Part shown: positions 10,377 to 20,600 of the stretch, piece after piece
Position numbering within the stretch: position 1 is the stretch's first letter
Layout of the letters: each line of letters begins with the position of its first letter
DNA from: Streptomyces sp. TLI_146
GTDB taxonomy: Bacteria; Actinomycetota; Actinomycetes; Streptomycetales; Streptomycetaceae
Length of the DNA stretch: 64,000 nucleotides
Direction: 5' to 3'
Assembly (NCBI RefSeq): GCF_002846415.1
Contig: NZ_PJMX01000001.1
Span: forward strand, 3,968,001-4,032,000
The notes under the pieces: model-generated
What the model was told of the DNA's origin: nothing
Seen by the model: only the letters and a program-made list of their open reading frames with translations
Database searches by the model: none
Position numbers and translations under genes: made by a program

Positions 10377-11543
10377 TCAGGCCACGACGGTGGCGCGAAA
10401 AGCAGTGCCCGTTCCGGACAGTTCGGCCTTTTCGCCCGCCCGGACGAAGGCCGCCTGGCCCGGGGCGAGCCGCAGGTCACCGAGCTCCACCGCACCCGCC
10501 GTGCACAAGACGATCTGCGGGGTCCCGGCGGTCAGGTCCGTCGGATCCGCGCCTTCCGCGCGTACGAAACGGGACAGGCGGAACTCGTCGATCGGGGTGT
10601 CGTAGAGCTCTTCGCCCGTCTCCGACGCCTCGGGGCGCAGCACGCCCGGGTCGCTGGCCTCGAAGCGGACGACCCGGAGGAGTTCGGGGACGTCCACGTG
10701 CTTCGGGGTCAGACCGCAGCGCAGCACGTTGTCCGAGTTGGCCATGATCTCCACGCCCAGGCCGCTCAGATAGGCGTGCGGGACGCCGGCGCCGAGGAAC
10801 AGGGCCTCACCGGGCTGGAGTTGGACGTAGTTGAGCAGCATGGCCGCGATGACGCCGGGGTCGCCCGGGAAGTGGTGGGCGAGCGAGGCGTGGGCCCGGT
10901 AGGCGTCGCCGCCGAGGCGGTCGCAGGCGGCCGCGGCCTCGGTCACCGTCGCCGCCATCTCCTGCGGATCGGCGGTCAGTACGGCCGTGAGGACCTCGCG
11001 CAGCGCGGCCTCCTCGGGGTGGGCGCGCAGGAGGTCCACATACGGCTTGAGGGAGTCCACGTCGAGCGCGGCGAGAAGTTCCGCGGATTCCTCCGGAGCC
11101 CGGAACCCGCACAGGCCTTCGAACGTTGTCAGGGCACAGATCAGTTCGGGCTTGTGATTGGCGTCCTTGTAATTGCGGTGCGGGGCGCCGAGCGGAACGC
11201 CCGCGCTTTCCTCGTCCGCGTAACCCCGCTGCGCCTGGGCGAGATTGGGATGCACCTGAAGCGAGAGGGGGGCGCCTGCCGCCAGCAATTTGAGAAGAAA
11301 AGGAAGACGGGGGCCGAATTTGGCGACGGCCGCGTCACCGAGCTCCGCCGTCGGGTCCGCTGCGATGACGTCGGAGAGCGGGGTCCCGCCCGCACCCCGG
11401 TCGATACGGGACGGGGCGCCCGGATGCGCACCCATCCACATCTCGGCCTGCGGCTCGCCGGTGGGGGCGGTGCCGAGCAGATCCGGGATCAGCGTCGTGG
11501 AGCCCCAGGCATAGGGGCGCACGGTGTTGGCGAGACGGTCCAT
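10377..11543 (-). CDS. manA: mannose-6-phosphate isomerase, class I
   Basis: This 388-residue enzyme interconverts fructose-6-P and mannose-6-P, the entry to GDP-mannose, glycoprotein and envelope glycan synthesis. The N-terminus has the cupin start motif VRPYAWGSTTLIPDLLG. The zinc-site motifs LQVHPNLAQAQRGY and NHKPELICAL lie near residues 95-140. PHAYLSGLGVEIMANSDNVLR near 260-285 is the second signature. The start is the ATG at 11543. Together with the SIS protein and manB upstream it forms a mannose-phosphate block. Confidence 0.96.
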   Translation of the reverse strand: MDRLANTVRPYAWGSTTLIPDLLGTAPTGEPQAEMWMGAHPGAPSRIDRGAGGTPLSDVIAADPTAELGDAAVAKFGPRLPFLLKLLAAGAPLSLQVHPNLAQAQRGYADEESAGVPLGAPHRNYKDANHKPELICALTTFEGLCGFRAPEESAELLAALDVDSLKPYVDLLRAHPEEAALREVLTAVLTADPQEMAATVTEAAAACDRLGGDAYRAHASLAHHFPGDPGVIAAMLLNYVQLQPGEALFLGAGVPHAYLSGLGVEIMANSDNVLRCGLTPKHVDVPELLRVVRFEASDPGVLRPEASETGEELYDTPIDEFRLSRFVRAEGADPTDLTAGTPQIVLCTAGAVELGDLRLAPGQAAFVRAGEKAELSGTGTAFRATVVA

Positions 11544-11723
11544 GGTTCGCGTGGTCTCTTTCGCGTGGTCTCGTACGGGTTCGGTCGCCGCGTGCCCCGG
11601 TAGCCGCAGCAACTGTCGCAGCTGTCGGCCATCGGTCACCGGTGTCCTCGGCACTGATGTCCTCGGTGTACTCGGTGTCCTCGGCCACCGGCCGCGTCGG
11701 CGTCGGGCCGCACCGGCGGTGCC

Positions 11724-12866
11724 CTACGTCGGGGGCGGCGTCGATGCGAGGGCGAGGTAGGCGGTCGCGAAGTCCGTGAGGGCGAGGAGTTCCGCCAGGC
11801 ACTCCAGCTCCGTGCCCTCCTCCGGCTCCAGTTCGCTGATCTGCGCCTCGTGGCTCAGGGCGAGTTCACGCGCGGCCGGGGCGGCGGAGAGGCCGCCCGC
11901 CGGGCGGTCGCGCAGCAGGACGACCCGGGCGTGCAGCGTCGCGGGCTCGTCCACCCGGTCGCGGAAGAAGTCGTCCGGGTCGGCGCCCTCCCCGAGCGAG
12001 CCCGCGAGCAGGATGCCGTGCGACGCCAGCGTCTCCGGCAGCTCGCCCGCGAGTGCGGGGCGGCCCGCGAGCTCGGCCAGTACGGTCGCGAAGCGGCGGC
12101 CCGCCGGGGCGGCGCTCTCGCCCTCCGTCCAGACGAGGGGGAGGGCGTCGGCGAGCTCCGTCGCGAGGGTCTTGGCCGGGTTGCTGTAGGTGGCGATGGC
12201 CGGGCCGCAGCGTTCCGCGGTGCGGTCGAGGCGGTCGGCGATCTTCTCCAGCGTCTCCGGAGGCGCGGCCGTCAGCCCCAGCCGGTCGAGCAGGGCCAGG
12301 ATGGGGGTGAACAGCGCCCACAGCGCGCTCGGGGAGGCGGCCGGGGTCGTCCCGTCCTCGTACAGCTCGTGCGGGGCCGTCGCCAGCGGCACCACCAGGC
12401 CGTGCACCCCGTCGACGGCCTCGGAGAGCGGGGAGCCCTTCGGGGCGACGGCCACGACCGTGCAGCCCCGGCGGTAGGCCTGCTCCGCCAGGAGCGCCAG
12501 GCCGGGCTCGCTGCCGTCCGTGGTGGTGATGAGCAGGAGGTCGACCGAGCCTGCCCAGCCCGGGAGGTTCCAGCGCAGGGCGCCCGCCGCGGCGGCCACC
12601 CCGGTCGAGACGAGCCGGGAGACCGGCGCGGAGGCTCCGGCCAGCGCCGTGACCAGGTCGGCCACGCCCTCGGCGGCGGTGCCGGGGCCCGCGACGAGCA
12701 CGGCCCGGGGGCGGCCCTCGGGCTGCAGTTCCGCGATGCCCGCCTCGATGGCGTGCCGGGCGGCGGTACGGACGCGGGCGCCGGCTTCGGCGGCTCCGCG
12801 CAGCAGACCGCGGCGGTCCGCGCGGGCCAGGGCTTCCGGCGCGTCGAGCAGCGACTCATCGAGCAT
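11724..12866 (-). CDS. SIS domain protein (phosphoglucose/phosphomannose isomerase-like)
   Basis: This 380-residue protein matches the SIS-fold protein found between manA and manB across actinobacteria (in M. tuberculosis, Rv3256c). The N-terminal part has the MLDESLLDAPEALARAD start, then alternating alpha/beta segments with Gly-rich sugar-phosphate loops near residues 60-130, such as VLVAGPGTAAEG. Family members are annotated as isomerases, but activity is unproven here and many actinobacterial versions lack clear catalytic residues. The ATG start at 12866 follows the Trm112-like gene with 97 bases between them. Confidence 0.8.
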   Translation of the reverse strand: MLDESLLDAPEALARADRRGLLRGAAEAGARVRTAARHAIEAGIAELQPEGRPRAVLVAGPGTAAEGVADLVTALAGASAPVSRLVSTGVAAAAGALRWNLPGWAGSVDLLLITTTDGSEPGLALLAEQAYRRGCTVVAVAPKGSPLSEAVDGVHGLVVPLATAPHELYEDGTTPAASPSALWALFTPILALLDRLGLTAAPPETLEKIADRLDRTAERCGPAIATYSNPAKTLATELADALPLVWTEGESAAPAGRRFATVLAELAGRPALAGELPETLASHGILLAGSLGEGADPDDFFRDRVDEPATLHARVVLLRDRPAGGLSAAPAARELALSHEAQISELEPEEGTELECLAELLALTDFATAYLALASTPPPT

Positions 12867-12963
12867 GTGCGGCAGCCTCCGGGGCGATCGGGGTTCCGGG
12901 TCACTCGGGTTCCCGGCTGTGCGCCGGGCGGGCTCCGCGGGACGGGATCCGCGCGGGGCGGGG

Positions 12964-13146
12964 TTACGCCGGGCGGCGGGCCTCGTCCACCAGGAGCACG
13001 GGGATGCCGTCGCGAACCGGGTACGCAAGGCCGCAGTCCGCGCCGGTGCAGACCAGCTCGGGCATCTCCTCGGCCGTGGCGTCCTTGAGCGGGGCGTGGC
13101 ACGCGGGGCAGGCGAGGATGTCGAGGAGGCCGGCTTCGAGCGGCAT
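12964..13146 (-). CDS. Trm112-like zinc-ribbon protein
   Basis: This 60-residue protein has CPAC at residues 13-16 and CTGADC in the second half, a four-Cys arrangement typical of the Trm112/YcaR family. The tail YPVRDGIPVLLVDEAR is the family signature. Trm112 proteins activate methyltransferases in eukaryotes and archaea; the bacterial role is unclear. It sits between manB and the SIS gene, as in many actinobacteria. Confidence 0.85.
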   Translation of the reverse strand: MPLEAGLLDILACPACHAPLKDATAEEMPELVCTGADCGLAYPVRDGIPVLLVDEARRPA

Positions 13147-13309
13147 GGGGGTCCTTCCGGAACGTCTTCGTCGTCTTCGTATACGTGGATCGGGTGCCTG
13201 GATCAGGCCTTGTCACCCTACCGCCGGGGTGGGATGCGGGCTTGCCGGGTGGCATGGCCGGACCGGTGGTGGCGAACGCCCGGCACCGGTCCGCGAGGCC
13301 GCCGGGGCC

Positions 13310-13332
13310 GGTCCCGGCGGACGGCCGGGACC
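13310..13332 (-). terminator. hairpin downstream of manB
   Basis: A 9-bp stem (GGTCCCGGC with GCCGGGACC) and a 5-base loop lie 27 bases past the manB stop. A second inverted repeat with a 15-base loop lies at 13260-13292. The 212-base gap is otherwise very GC-rich and empty. Confidence 0.45.
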
Positions 13333-13358
13333 CGGGCCCCGGCCGTGCCGGTGCGGGA

Positions 13359-14720
13359 CTACGCCCGTACCAGCGCCAGGACCTCGTCCCGCAGCTTCGC
13401 CATCGTCGGTTCGTCGCGCGCCTCGACGTTCAGCCGCAGGAGCGGCTCGGTGTTGGAGGGACGCAGGTTGAACCACCAGTCGGCGGTGGAGACCGTCAGG
13501 CCGTCCAGCTCGTCCGTGGTGACGCCCTGCCGCATCGCGAAGGCCGCGCGGACCGCCTCCGTGCGGGCGGCCTGGTCGGTCACCGTCGAGTTGATCTCGC
13601 CCGAGCCCGTGTAGCGGTCGTACGCGGCCAGCAGGCGGGAGAGCGGGGCCTTCTGGGTGCCCAGGGCGGCCAGGACGTGCAGGGCCGCCAGCATGCCGGT
13701 GTCGGCGTTCCAGAAGTCCTTGAAGTAGTAGTGCGCGGAGTGCTCGCCGCCGAAGATCGCGCCGGACCGCGCCATCTCCTGCTTGATGAACGAGTGGCCG
13801 ACCCGGGTGCGGACCGGGATGCCACCGTTCTCGCGGACGACCTCCGGGACCGACCAGGAGGTGATCAGGTTGTGGATCACCGTGCCGCCCGGGTGCTTGG
13901 CCAGCTCACGGGCCGCCACCAGCGCGGTCACGGCGGACGGGGAGACTCCCTCGCCGCGCTCGTCGACCACGAAGCAGCGGTCGGCGTCGCCGTCGAAGGC
14001 GATGCCCAGGTCGGCGCCCTCGGCGCGGACGCGCTCCTGGAGGTCGACGATGTTGGCGGGGTCGAGGGGGTTGGCCTCGTGGTTGGGGAAGGTGCCGTCA
14101 AGCTCGAAGTACATCGGCACCAGCGTCAGCGGCAGACCGTCGAAGACGGTGGGGACCGTGTGGCCGCCCATGCCGTTGCCCGCGTCCACGACGACCTTGA
14201 GGGGGCGGATGCCGGCGACGTCGACCAGGGACTTGAGGTGGGCGGCGTAGTCCGCGAGCGTGTCGCGCTCGTCGAGCGTGCCGGTCGTCGCCGCCGCTTC
14301 CGGAGCGCCAGACTCCGACCAGGCCTCGACCAGGGCGCGGATGTCGGCGAGGCCCGTGTCCTGGCCGACCGGGGCGGCGCCCGCGCGGCAGAGCTTGATG
14401 CCGTTGTACTGGGCCGGGTTGTGGGACGCCGTGAACATGGCGCCGGGCAGGTTCAGCTTCCCGGACGCGTAGTACAGCTGGTCCGTGGAGCACAGGCCGA
14501 TCAGTGTGACGTCCGCGCCCTGGCGGGCCGCGCCGCGCGCGAACGCCGCCGACAGGCCGGGCGAGGAGGGGCGCATGTCGTGCCCGACCACGATCGCGTC
14601 GGCGCCCACCACCCGTACGAACGCCGCCCCGAACAGCTCGGCCAGGGACTCGTCCCACTGATCCGGCACCACCCCGCGGACGTCGTACGCCTTCACGATC
14701 TGCGACAGATCAGCAGCCAC
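13359..14720 (-). CDS. manB: phosphomannomutase / phosphoglucomutase
   Basis: This 453-residue phosphohexomutase converts mannose-6-P to mannose-1-P, and often the glucose forms as well. Phospho-serine Ser52 lies in the loop GHDMRPSSPG. The metal-binding loop IAFDGDADRC is near residue 240, the sugar-binding GGEHSAHYYF near 325, and the phosphate-binding RPSNTEPLLRLN near the C-terminus. The length is normal for the alpha-D-phosphohexomutase family. The start is the ATG at 14720. It supplies the manC-type pyrophosphorylase at 26805-27887. Confidence 0.96.
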   Translation of the reverse strand: MAADLSQIVKAYDVRGVVPDQWDESLAELFGAAFVRVVGADAIVVGHDMRPSSPGLSAAFARGAARQGADVTLIGLCSTDQLYYASGKLNLPGAMFTASHNPAQYNGIKLCRAGAAPVGQDTGLADIRALVEAWSESGAPEAAATTGTLDERDTLADYAAHLKSLVDVAGIRPLKVVVDAGNGMGGHTVPTVFDGLPLTLVPMYFELDGTFPNHEANPLDPANIVDLQERVRAEGADLGIAFDGDADRCFVVDERGEGVSPSAVTALVAARELAKHPGGTVIHNLITSWSVPEVVRENGGIPVRTRVGHSFIKQEMARSGAIFGGEHSAHYYFKDFWNADTGMLAALHVLAALGTQKAPLSRLLAAYDRYTGSGEINSTVTDQAARTEAVRAAFAMRQGVTTDELDGLTVSTADWWFNLRPSNTEPLLRLNVEARDEPTMAKLRDEVLALVRA

Positions 14721-14894
14721 GGCCCAACCCTTCTGAAATCACCTGCGGAGACATGCGGCCCCCTGGACCGAGGCTACCGGCTGGGGCTGTCAGGGCTGCG
14801 GTGCCTGTGGACAACGCGGGGGCCGGGGACACGGGGGCCGTGAAGAGCGTGGTGCCTGTGGAGGGCTCCGAAGGGCTTCGGAGTGCTCGGGGCC

Positions 14895-15266
14895 TCACTG
14901 CTCCGGGGAGCGCAGTACCCGCAGGTGGCCTCGGCGGGCGACCTCCATGGGGTCGGCCGCGCGGGCGCCGCCGGCCTCGGCGGCGCGTTCGTGGGGGCGG
15001 GCCGCTTCCCGTACCGCGTTGGCAAGCGCTTCCAGGTCGTCGCCGCTGGGGCGGCCCGGAGCGGACGCGTCGGTGAGGCGGACGACCTCCCAGCCGCGGG
15101 GCGCGGTGAGGCGCTCGCTGTGCTCGGCGCACAGGTCGTAGCAGTGGGGCTCGGCATAGGTGGCGAGCGGGCCGAGGACTGCGGTCGAGTCCGCGTAGAC
15201 GTACGTCAGTGTCGCGACGGCAGGGCGGCCGCACGCAGTGCGCGAACAGCGACGTACAGGGCTCAC
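14895..15266 (-). CDS. DUF3499 family zinc-ribbon-like protein
   Basis: This 123-residue actinobacterial protein of unknown function begins SPVRRCSRTACGRPA. The two Cys of CSRTAC and HCYDLCAEH give a likely zinc-ribbon. The second half is charged and probably flexible. The GTG at 15266 is chosen because it puts the conserved N-terminus first; upstream residues in the same frame look like chance coding. The gene always sits between manB and the metallopeptidase-like gene in actinobacteria (in M. tuberculosis, Rv3258c). A weak hairpin with CTCCGAAG and CTTCGGAG arms at 14868-14885 follows it. Confidence 0.8.
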   Translation of the reverse strand: MSPVRRCSRTACGRPAVATLTYVYADSTAVLGPLATYAEPHCYDLCAEHSERLTAPRGWEVVRLTDASAPGRPSGDDLEALANAVREAARPHERAAEAGGARAADPMEVARRGHLRVLRSPEQ

Positions 15267-15587
15267 GACGTTGGACGGTACCGCACTCTTGAGCGGGCCG
15301 CGACGACTCTCCACCGGGTCACTCCACCGTGTCGCGGTGTGAGCTCGGGCACAGCGGCCCCGTGAGCAACTGGGCTGACCTGCACGGGAGGAGAGCCGCA
15401 CGGTCCGTGACGGGGCTGTTCACGTTCCGTACTTGAGAATCTTCCGGTCAAACGTCGCAAAAACCACTGTCTCGTATGGGCCGGTAATCGCTCTCAAGCG
15501 AGAGGGAAACGGTCATCCCACGACATGCCATGGAACGGGCCGCCGCCGCGATCGCACGGCGCTCCGGAGGGCTACGCTGCGTCAGTG
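15267..15587. promoter_or_regulatory. divergent intergenic region
   Basis: These 321 bases separate the divergent DUF3499 and metallopeptidase-like genes and should hold both promoters. No strong -35/-10 pair is evident. The segment near 15440-15500 is the least GC-rich part. Confidence 0.4.
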
Positions 15588-16058
15588 ATGGACAGTTCCA
15601 GTTCCGGCATCGGCACCGGCCCCGACTCCGTACCCACCGGCCCGCGGCCGCGCCGCCGCGACCGGCACGGCAGGGGCATGCGCGGCCCCGTGGCGCCACC
15701 CCAGGTGCCGCTCTCGGCGAGCCGCGCGGAGAGCTTCCGCGATCTGGTGCGGGACTCGGTGGAGCGGCTGGAGCGGCGCTGGCCGCAGCTGGCCGACGTC
15801 GACTTCCTCGTCTCCGACGTGCCGCTGCCCGAGTCCGACGAGGACGGGTGGAGCGACGAGGCCGTGCCGCTGGGGCGCGCACTGCCCGCCTCCAAGGGCT
15901 CGCCCGCGCGGATCGTCGTCTACCGGCGGCCCGTCGAGATCCGCACCAAGAGCCGGGACGAGCGGGCCCTGCTCGTCCACGAGGTCGTGGTCGAGCAGGT
16001 CGCCGAACTCCTCGGCCTCGCACCGGAGTCGGTGGATCCCCGCTATGGACAGGACTGA
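15588..16058 (+). CDS. metallopeptidase-family protein, apparently lacking HExxH
   Basis: This 156-residue protein belongs to the small zincin family found next to DUF3499 and whiB in actinobacteria. The basic, Pro-rich first 45 residues are followed by one alpha/beta domain with IVVYRRPVEIRTKSRDE and a helix before the C-terminal PRYGQD. Where the family normally has HExxH, the sequence is LLVHEVVVEQVAEL, so the second His of the zinc site is missing. Proteolysis is therefore doubtful. The start may be ATG 15588 or GTG 15585; a GGAGG lies about 15-20 bases upstream. Confidence 0.75.
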   Translation: MDSSSSGIGTGPDSVPTGPRPRRRDRHGRGMRGPVAPPQVPLSASRAESFRDLVRDSVERLERRWPQLADVDFLVSDVPLPESDEDGWSDEAVPLGRALPASKGSPARIVVYRRPVEIRTKSRDERALLVHEVVVEQVAELLGLAPESVDPRYGQD

Positions 16059-16113
16059 TCAGGGCCGAAACGGACAGGACTGAACCGGACCGACTCCGGC
16101 TCCGGCTCCGTCC

Positions 16114-17685
16114 TCAGTCGTCCAGTACCGACAGATCCTGCTGCGCCGCCGGGACCGCCACTGTCCCCTTGTCGTCGGGGAGCGTCTGCACGGTGAACAT
16201 CGGGATGCCGTCCTGCGGCAGCGCCAGCGTCCGGGAGGCGTAGACGGGGCCGCTGCCCGGCTGGGTCTCGACCGTCAGCGCGTACGAGCCCTTGAGCCCG
16301 GACGGGACCGGCGGCTCCACCGCCAGCGTGGTGCCGGGCTTCACGGTGTACGTCTTGGTCTGCGGCTCGCCGCCCTCGGTGCCGGGCGACGCGGTGACCT
16401 TGACCGTGGCCGCGGCGGCCGGCGCGGTGAACGCCAGCGTCGAGCCCTTGGCCCGGTTGTCGGCGGCCGTGGACCGGTCGCCGACCGCCGCGGTGGCCGG
16501 AATGTATGCGGTCTCCTGCTTGTCACCCGTGCCGCGCACTACGCGCAGCGCCGCCACGATGGGCGTTTTTCCGCCATCCGAAGTCGGGGCGAGCAACAGG
16601 GAACCCGCCTCACCCCTCGTGACGTTCTTCAGATCAAAGGCCGCCGTCATCCCCGACTTCACGTGGACGGTGTCCAGACCAGCAGGGGTGAAGCTGCCGC
16701 TCGCACCGGCGAGGCGCACCTTGAGATCGGCGTCGTCGGCGCCCTTGGCGTACACCACCAGGCGTACGTCGGTGGCGTCGCCCGGGATGCCCGGGATCAC
16801 CTGGTTCGCCGCCGGGTCGGCCGACGCGGCCAGCCAGTCCGCGCCCGCCTTCGCGTCCGATGCCTGCACGACCGCCCCGACCCGTCCGGAGCGGGTCGTG
16901 ACGTGAACGGTCAGGTCGTCGGCCGCCGCCGAGGTCAACGTTGACAACAGAACAGGGACGCTGGATTTCGCGGGGACCGTAATGCCCTCCCCCACCTCCG
17001 ACTTGATGGCGCCGTCCTTGCCGAACAGCTCGATGTCGGCGACCGCCGCGGTGTCGTCGGGGTTCGTCAGATGGACGTAGTCCTGACGGGTCTTGGCGGT
17101 GGAGGCGCCGGGGAACCAGAAGTCGGTGTCGGGTTCGGTGCAGCGGGTGCCGAGCACCGCGCGCGTGTCGCCCGCCGAGACCACCGTGGTCTGCTGCGCC
17201 GCCCAGCCGGGCGCCAGCGGGCCGTCGGCGGACCCGGCGAGCGCGGGTGCGTCGGAGCCGTCCGCCGTGGCCGACGCGGGCTTGCCGGGCTCCTTGAGGG
17301 TGATGACCGCCTTGTTGGGGTCGGGCTTCTCGGGGGTCTTCCCCTTCTTGCCCTTCTTGTCCTTGTCCGGCTTGTCGGTGGACTTGGCGGGAGTGCCGTC
17401 GGGGAGCGGGGTGACGGCGGGCTTCAGCACGGCGCTGCCCGCCGCGCCCGCCTTGGCGCCCGCGTCACCACTGCCCTTGGGGGTGTACGCGGTGTACGTG
17501 GTCTCCGCCAGGTCGGACAGGCTGGGCGCCGGGCACAGCAGGCTGGAGCGCTCGACGGGCAGCCGGGCCGGACCCTTCGCGTCGGCCTTCGCCGAGTCGC
17601 CGCCCGGCGCGGTGACCGCCGCGAAGCCGGTGACGGCGGCGAGGGCGACGGCGGCCGCGATCAGGGAGAGGGTGCTGCGGTTCAC
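16114..17685 (-). CDS. DUF5719 family secreted or membrane-anchored protein
   Basis: This 523-residue protein has an N-terminal signal or anchor (hydrophobic residues 7-27). A Lys, Asp, Pro and Gly rich flexible stretch at about 95-130 is followed by a beta-rich extracellular part of about 350 residues. It resembles the DUF5719 proteins that lie beside the large actinobacterial glycosyltransferase. The function is unknown; an envelope role is inferred from context. The ATG at 17685 overlaps the stop of the upstream glycosyltransferase by 4 bases (ATGA), so the two are translationally coupled. Confidence 0.75.
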   Translation of the reverse strand: MNRSTLSLIAAAVALAAVTGFAAVTAPGGDSAKADAKGPARLPVERSSLLCPAPSLSDLAETTYTAYTPKGSGDAGAKAGAAGSAVLKPAVTPLPDGTPAKSTDKPDKDKKGKKGKTPEKPDPNKAVITLKEPGKPASATADGSDAPALAGSADGPLAPGWAAQQTTVVSAGDTRAVLGTRCTEPDTDFWFPGASTAKTRQDYVHLTNPDDTAAVADIELFGKDGAIKSEVGEGITVPAKSSVPVLLSTLTSAAADDLTVHVTTRSGRVGAVVQASDAKAGADWLAASADPAANQVIPGIPGDATDVRLVVYAKGADDADLKVRLAGASGSFTPAGLDTVHVKSGMTAAFDLKNVTRGEAGSLLLAPTSDGGKTPIVAALRVVRGTGDKQETAYIPATAAVGDRSTAADNRAKGSTLAFTAPAAAATVKVTASPGTEGGEPQTKTYTVKPGTTLAVEPPVPSGLKGSYALTVETQPGSGPVYASRTLALPQDGIPMFTVQTLPDDKGTVAVPAAQQDLSVLDD

Positions 17686-20600
17686 TGGTTGCTCCCGTCG
17701 GGGCGGTGCGGCTGCTCGGTGTCGTGGCCCTGGCCGTCATGGCTCTGGCCGGGGATGCGGCCGTCTACGCCCTGCCCCTGGTCCGGGGCGCCCGGAGCCT
17801 GCTCCCCGCCGTAGCCATAGCCGTAGGGGTCGTACGCGGTCTCCTGCGGCGGGTACTGCTGCTGTTGGTACGGGTCGTACTGCTGGTACTGCTGCTGGTA
17901 CGGGTCGTACTGCTGCTGCGGGTACTCGGCGTTGGTGTACGCCGACTGGTCCCACTGTCCGTAGGACTGCTGCTGGGGCACCTCGGCGTACGGGGAGGTG
18001 GCGTACGGATCGTGCTCGGGGGCCGTGGGGGCGGTGGCCGGCGGGGGCGGGAAGTCCTGTCCGGCCGGGGCCTCGGGCTCCGCTGACGGCTCGGCGCCGG
18101 CCGCCTCGGCCTCCGCCTGGGCGCGCAGGCGGCGGGCCCGGCGGCCCTCGCCGTCCCGGGCCGGGGGCAGCACCGGCTGCTCCTCCTCGGGCAGGTCGTC
18201 GTCGATCCGGCGGCGTCGGCCCGGCAGGGCGAGCACGACGAGCACCAGGGCGAGGAGCGACTGGGCCCAGATCCACGCGGTGTGGGTGAAGGGAGCGTCG
18301 TAGGTGATGTCCAGGCGGCCGCCGTCGGCGGGGAGTTGGAAGCCCTGGGCCCAGCCGTCGACGGTGGTCTTCTTCAGCGGCTTGCCGTCGAGGGTCGCGG
18401 TCCAGCCGGGCGCGGCCCGGTCGGCGAGCCGCAGGACGCGGTCCACCGGACCGGCCGGGATCTTGGTGTGGACGTCGACCTGGTCGGCGGCGACCGCCAC
18501 CGACTCGGCGCCCGACTGCGCCGAGCCCGCGGGGGCGGTGGGCGGCACGATGACGGCGCGGGCGACCTGCCGGTCGACCCGCCACAGGGCGCTGCCGTCG
18601 AGCTGGCTCAGCCTGCTGAGGCCGGGGGTGATGTCCAGGACCCGGCCGAAGGCGCGGGGCGCTCCGTCGCGTACCAGCACATAGCGCACGGCGAAGCCGC
18701 TGAGCTGGGACGACTGGTCGGCGCCGGAGCCGGCGACGAGGTTGGCGACGACCTTGTCCAGGCGCGGGTCGCTGCCTCCGGAGGCGGCGAGTTCGGCGTC
18801 GCCGAGGCGGCCGCCGGAGCCGCGGACCAGGGTGTAGGAGACCTTGGCGGCCGAGGTGCCGTCCAGGACGAGGGTGCGGGCCTGGTCGCGGGTGCCGCTC
18901 TCCTCCGCGACGAACGCGGGCACCTGCACCGGGTCGCGGCGCTCCAGCGGGCCGTCGGCGCCGCTCAGCATCCAGCCGCCCGCCGCGATCAGCGGAGCGG
19001 CCGCGGCGGCCAGCGCGATCAGCGCGGCGACCGGCTGGCGCCAGCCGAAGCCGTGGGCGGCGACGCGCTCCTTGGCGCCTTCGGCGCCGAGGACGGCGGC
19101 GGCGATCAGGGCGAGGCCGTAGAGGAGGGTGGCCGGGCCCGCCCAGCCCTTGTTGTTGGAGAGGGCGGCGAAGAGGGAGCCGGTGAGGGCGACCGCCCAG
19201 GAGGTGCGGATCGCGAACTCCCGCTCGCCGCGCAGCAGTGCGGCGAGCGCGGCCAGCACCAGGCCGACGAGGAGCAGTCCGCCGACCGTCTTGGGGCCGC
19301 CGGGGCTGGCGCCGAGCAGGTCGAGCGCGGAGGCCGAGCCCTTGCCGTACTCCAGACCCGCCTCGCGGAAGAAGCCGGACGGGCTGGTGAGCAGGGTCAG
19401 CGACCAGGGGGCGAGGATCAGGAGGGGGGTGCCGACGGCGGCGAGGAAGCGCAGTCCGTGGGCGGTGAGGTCGTCGCGGCGCAGCGCCAGGACCGCCAGG
19501 CCCAGAAGTACGGCGACGGGCCAGACGACGGGGGTGAACGCCATGGCGGCGGTGAGCAGCAGCGCGTACGTCCAGGTCGCCCGCCCGCCCGTCACCCGAC
19601 CACCGCCCCTCACCGACGTGCTTCGCACGGCCCCTTCTTGATCGCCGCGGCCCTCGCCGCGGAAGCCCGCGGCGGTGATGCCCGCGCGGGCGATCAGCGG
19701 CAGGAGTACGGCGAGGACGGCGGTGCCCAGCCGGCCGGTGGCGAGGGCGCCGGTGGCGGCGGGCAGGAAGGCGTAGGCGACGGCGGCCCAGGCCCGCAGC
19801 AGGCGCGACTCGACGAGGGGCCGCGAGGCGAAGTAGGCGGTGAGTCCGGCCAGCGGGACCGAGCAGACCAGGAGGAGGGTGAGGGCGGTGCCGGTGGAGC
19901 CGAAGCAGAGGGCGGAGAGGGCGGCGATGGCCGCGAGGTAGGGCGGGGCGGTCTGGGTGCCGCCGGTGCCGACGGGGTGCCAGGCGTCCGCGTAGCGGCC
20001 CCACAGGTCGCCGACGCCCGAGGGCGCGGGCAGCAGGGCGCCGCCGGACAGGGCGCCGCCGCCGAGGAGTTCGCGGCAGGCGGCCAGCGAGATCAGCAGG
20101 AGCAGGGCGAACAGGACGGGCGCGGGCTTGCGGGCGATCTTCTTCAGCCGCGCGAACTGCTCGATCTCCAGGAAGTCGGCGTCGTCGCCGCCGGGGCCGG
20201 ACTCGACGGCGCCGTGCCGGGAGCCGCCGGTGTCCTCGGTCCCCGCGCCGAGGCTGGAGGCGACCTGCTCGACGGTGGCGCGGACGGTGGCGCCGGGCGG
20301 CGGGAAGAGCGGCCGCAGCTCGCTCGCCTCCAGGCCGCTCTTGCCGCGCCTGCGGCGTCCGGCCAGGATCCGGCCGGGCCGCAGCAGGGTCGCGGACAGG
20401 CCCATGATCTCGTCGACGGCCTGGCCGGGCGCCTTGCCCAGCAGATAGGCGAGGGTGCGCAGCACGGTGCCGACGACGATGCGCAGGAAGACGTAGGGCA
20501 GTGCGGCGGGGCGCGAGTTGACGAGCATCGTGTAGACGGCGCCCGCCTTGTCGACCCGGTGCGGGTCGACGGCGGAGCGGCCCGCGCAGTCGACGGTGCG

